This document shows, one piece after another, positions 31,951 to 32,046 of a stretch of DNA of 32,046 bases. Origin of the DNA: an uncultured Eubacteriales bacterium. Lineage in GTDB: Bacteria; Bacillota; Clostridia; Lachnospirales; Lachnospiraceae. Position 1 is the stretch's first letter; each line of letters begins with the position of its first letter. Below the pieces are notes generated by a model. It worked only from the letters and a program-made list of their open reading frames with translations. It did not search any database and had not been told where the DNA came from. The stretch lies in the NCBI GenBank assembly GCA_951800645.1, contig CATOIK010000024.1, forward strand, positions 1-32,046. Direction: 5' to 3'. Both the position numbers and the translations under genes were made by a program.

Positions 31951-32046
31951 CAGACTGTAGACAAAGCTGGTGTTGGAGTTGATCTCCAGCACCGCTTTTG
32001 TGTTAAAGGTAAGATTTCTCCCATTTTCACCCAAACTAAATAAAAT
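31949..32046 (-). repeat. 98-base dispersed repeat, copy B (inverted partner of 30-127)
   Basis: It is the reverse complement of 30-127 with two differences. In the + direction it can fold as ACAAAGC-U-GGUGUUGGAG (31961-31978) with the matching arm at 31984-32001, and a second hairpin at 32008-32031 with loop UUCUCCC. It begins 95 bases after the efp stop and runs to the last base of the window, so it may extend further. Confidence 0.9.

Overview
The window looks like a chromosomal segment of an anaerobic, spore-forming Firmicute of the Lachnospiraceae / Clostridium cluster XIVa type. The reasons are the sporulation sigma factor SigG, a YlmC/YmxH-type sporulation protein, strong GGAGG ribosome-binding sites, GTG/TTG starts, a clostridial dialect of type III pantothenate kinase and RF3, and a moderate G+C judged by eye. 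Genus cannot be fixed from sequence reading alone. I see no rRNA, tRNA, CRISPR array, transposase or phage gene.

Layout, left to right. (1) A gene-free 290-base edge holds one copy of a 98-base repeat, two + strand terminators and other stem-loops. A divergent Sir2-like gene on the - strand follows, then an ABC-F ATPase. (2) A complete five-gene peptide-type ABC importer (binding lipoprotein, two permeases, two ATPases; 3313-8984). (3) A molybdenum operon (9173-13827): ModE-like regulator, MoeA/CinA-like molybdopterin-binding protein, MoaC, ModA, ModB, ModC. (4) sigG (-), a FliB-like Cys-rich protein (+), then coaX (-) and coaBC (+) divergently arranged, giving two steps of CoA synthesis. (5) An alpha/beta hydrolase, prfC (RF3), a YqeY protein, a PepV-type dipeptidase and cysK. 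(6) A methionine importer metN-metI-metQ behind a leader that encodes a 30-residue Met-rich peptide and an intrinsic terminator. (7) Two small membrane proteins (DUF4190-like, DUF975-like) and ylmC. (8) nrdR, a YqeG-type phosphatase, aroE, aroK and aroQ packed head to tail, then efp with its own promoter. (9) The right edge holds the second, inverted copy of the 98-base repeat.

The strongest candidate for an undescribed system is the metNIQ leader (23655-23908). A near-consensus promoter drives a 30-codon ORF with 11 Met and 3 Cys codons. Three downstream and internal segments can form mutually exclusive pairings (1:2, 2:3) against a terminator hairpin (3:4). This is the architecture of ribosome-mediated transcription attenuation, here apparently sensing charged tRNA-Met, in a group where methionine uptake is usually thought of as S-box or T-box controlled. 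The second is the pair of 98-base inverted repeats at the two ends of the window. Their two base differences both preserve a predicted RNA fold in one orientation only, which suggests a structured RNA element rather than a mere DNA repeat.
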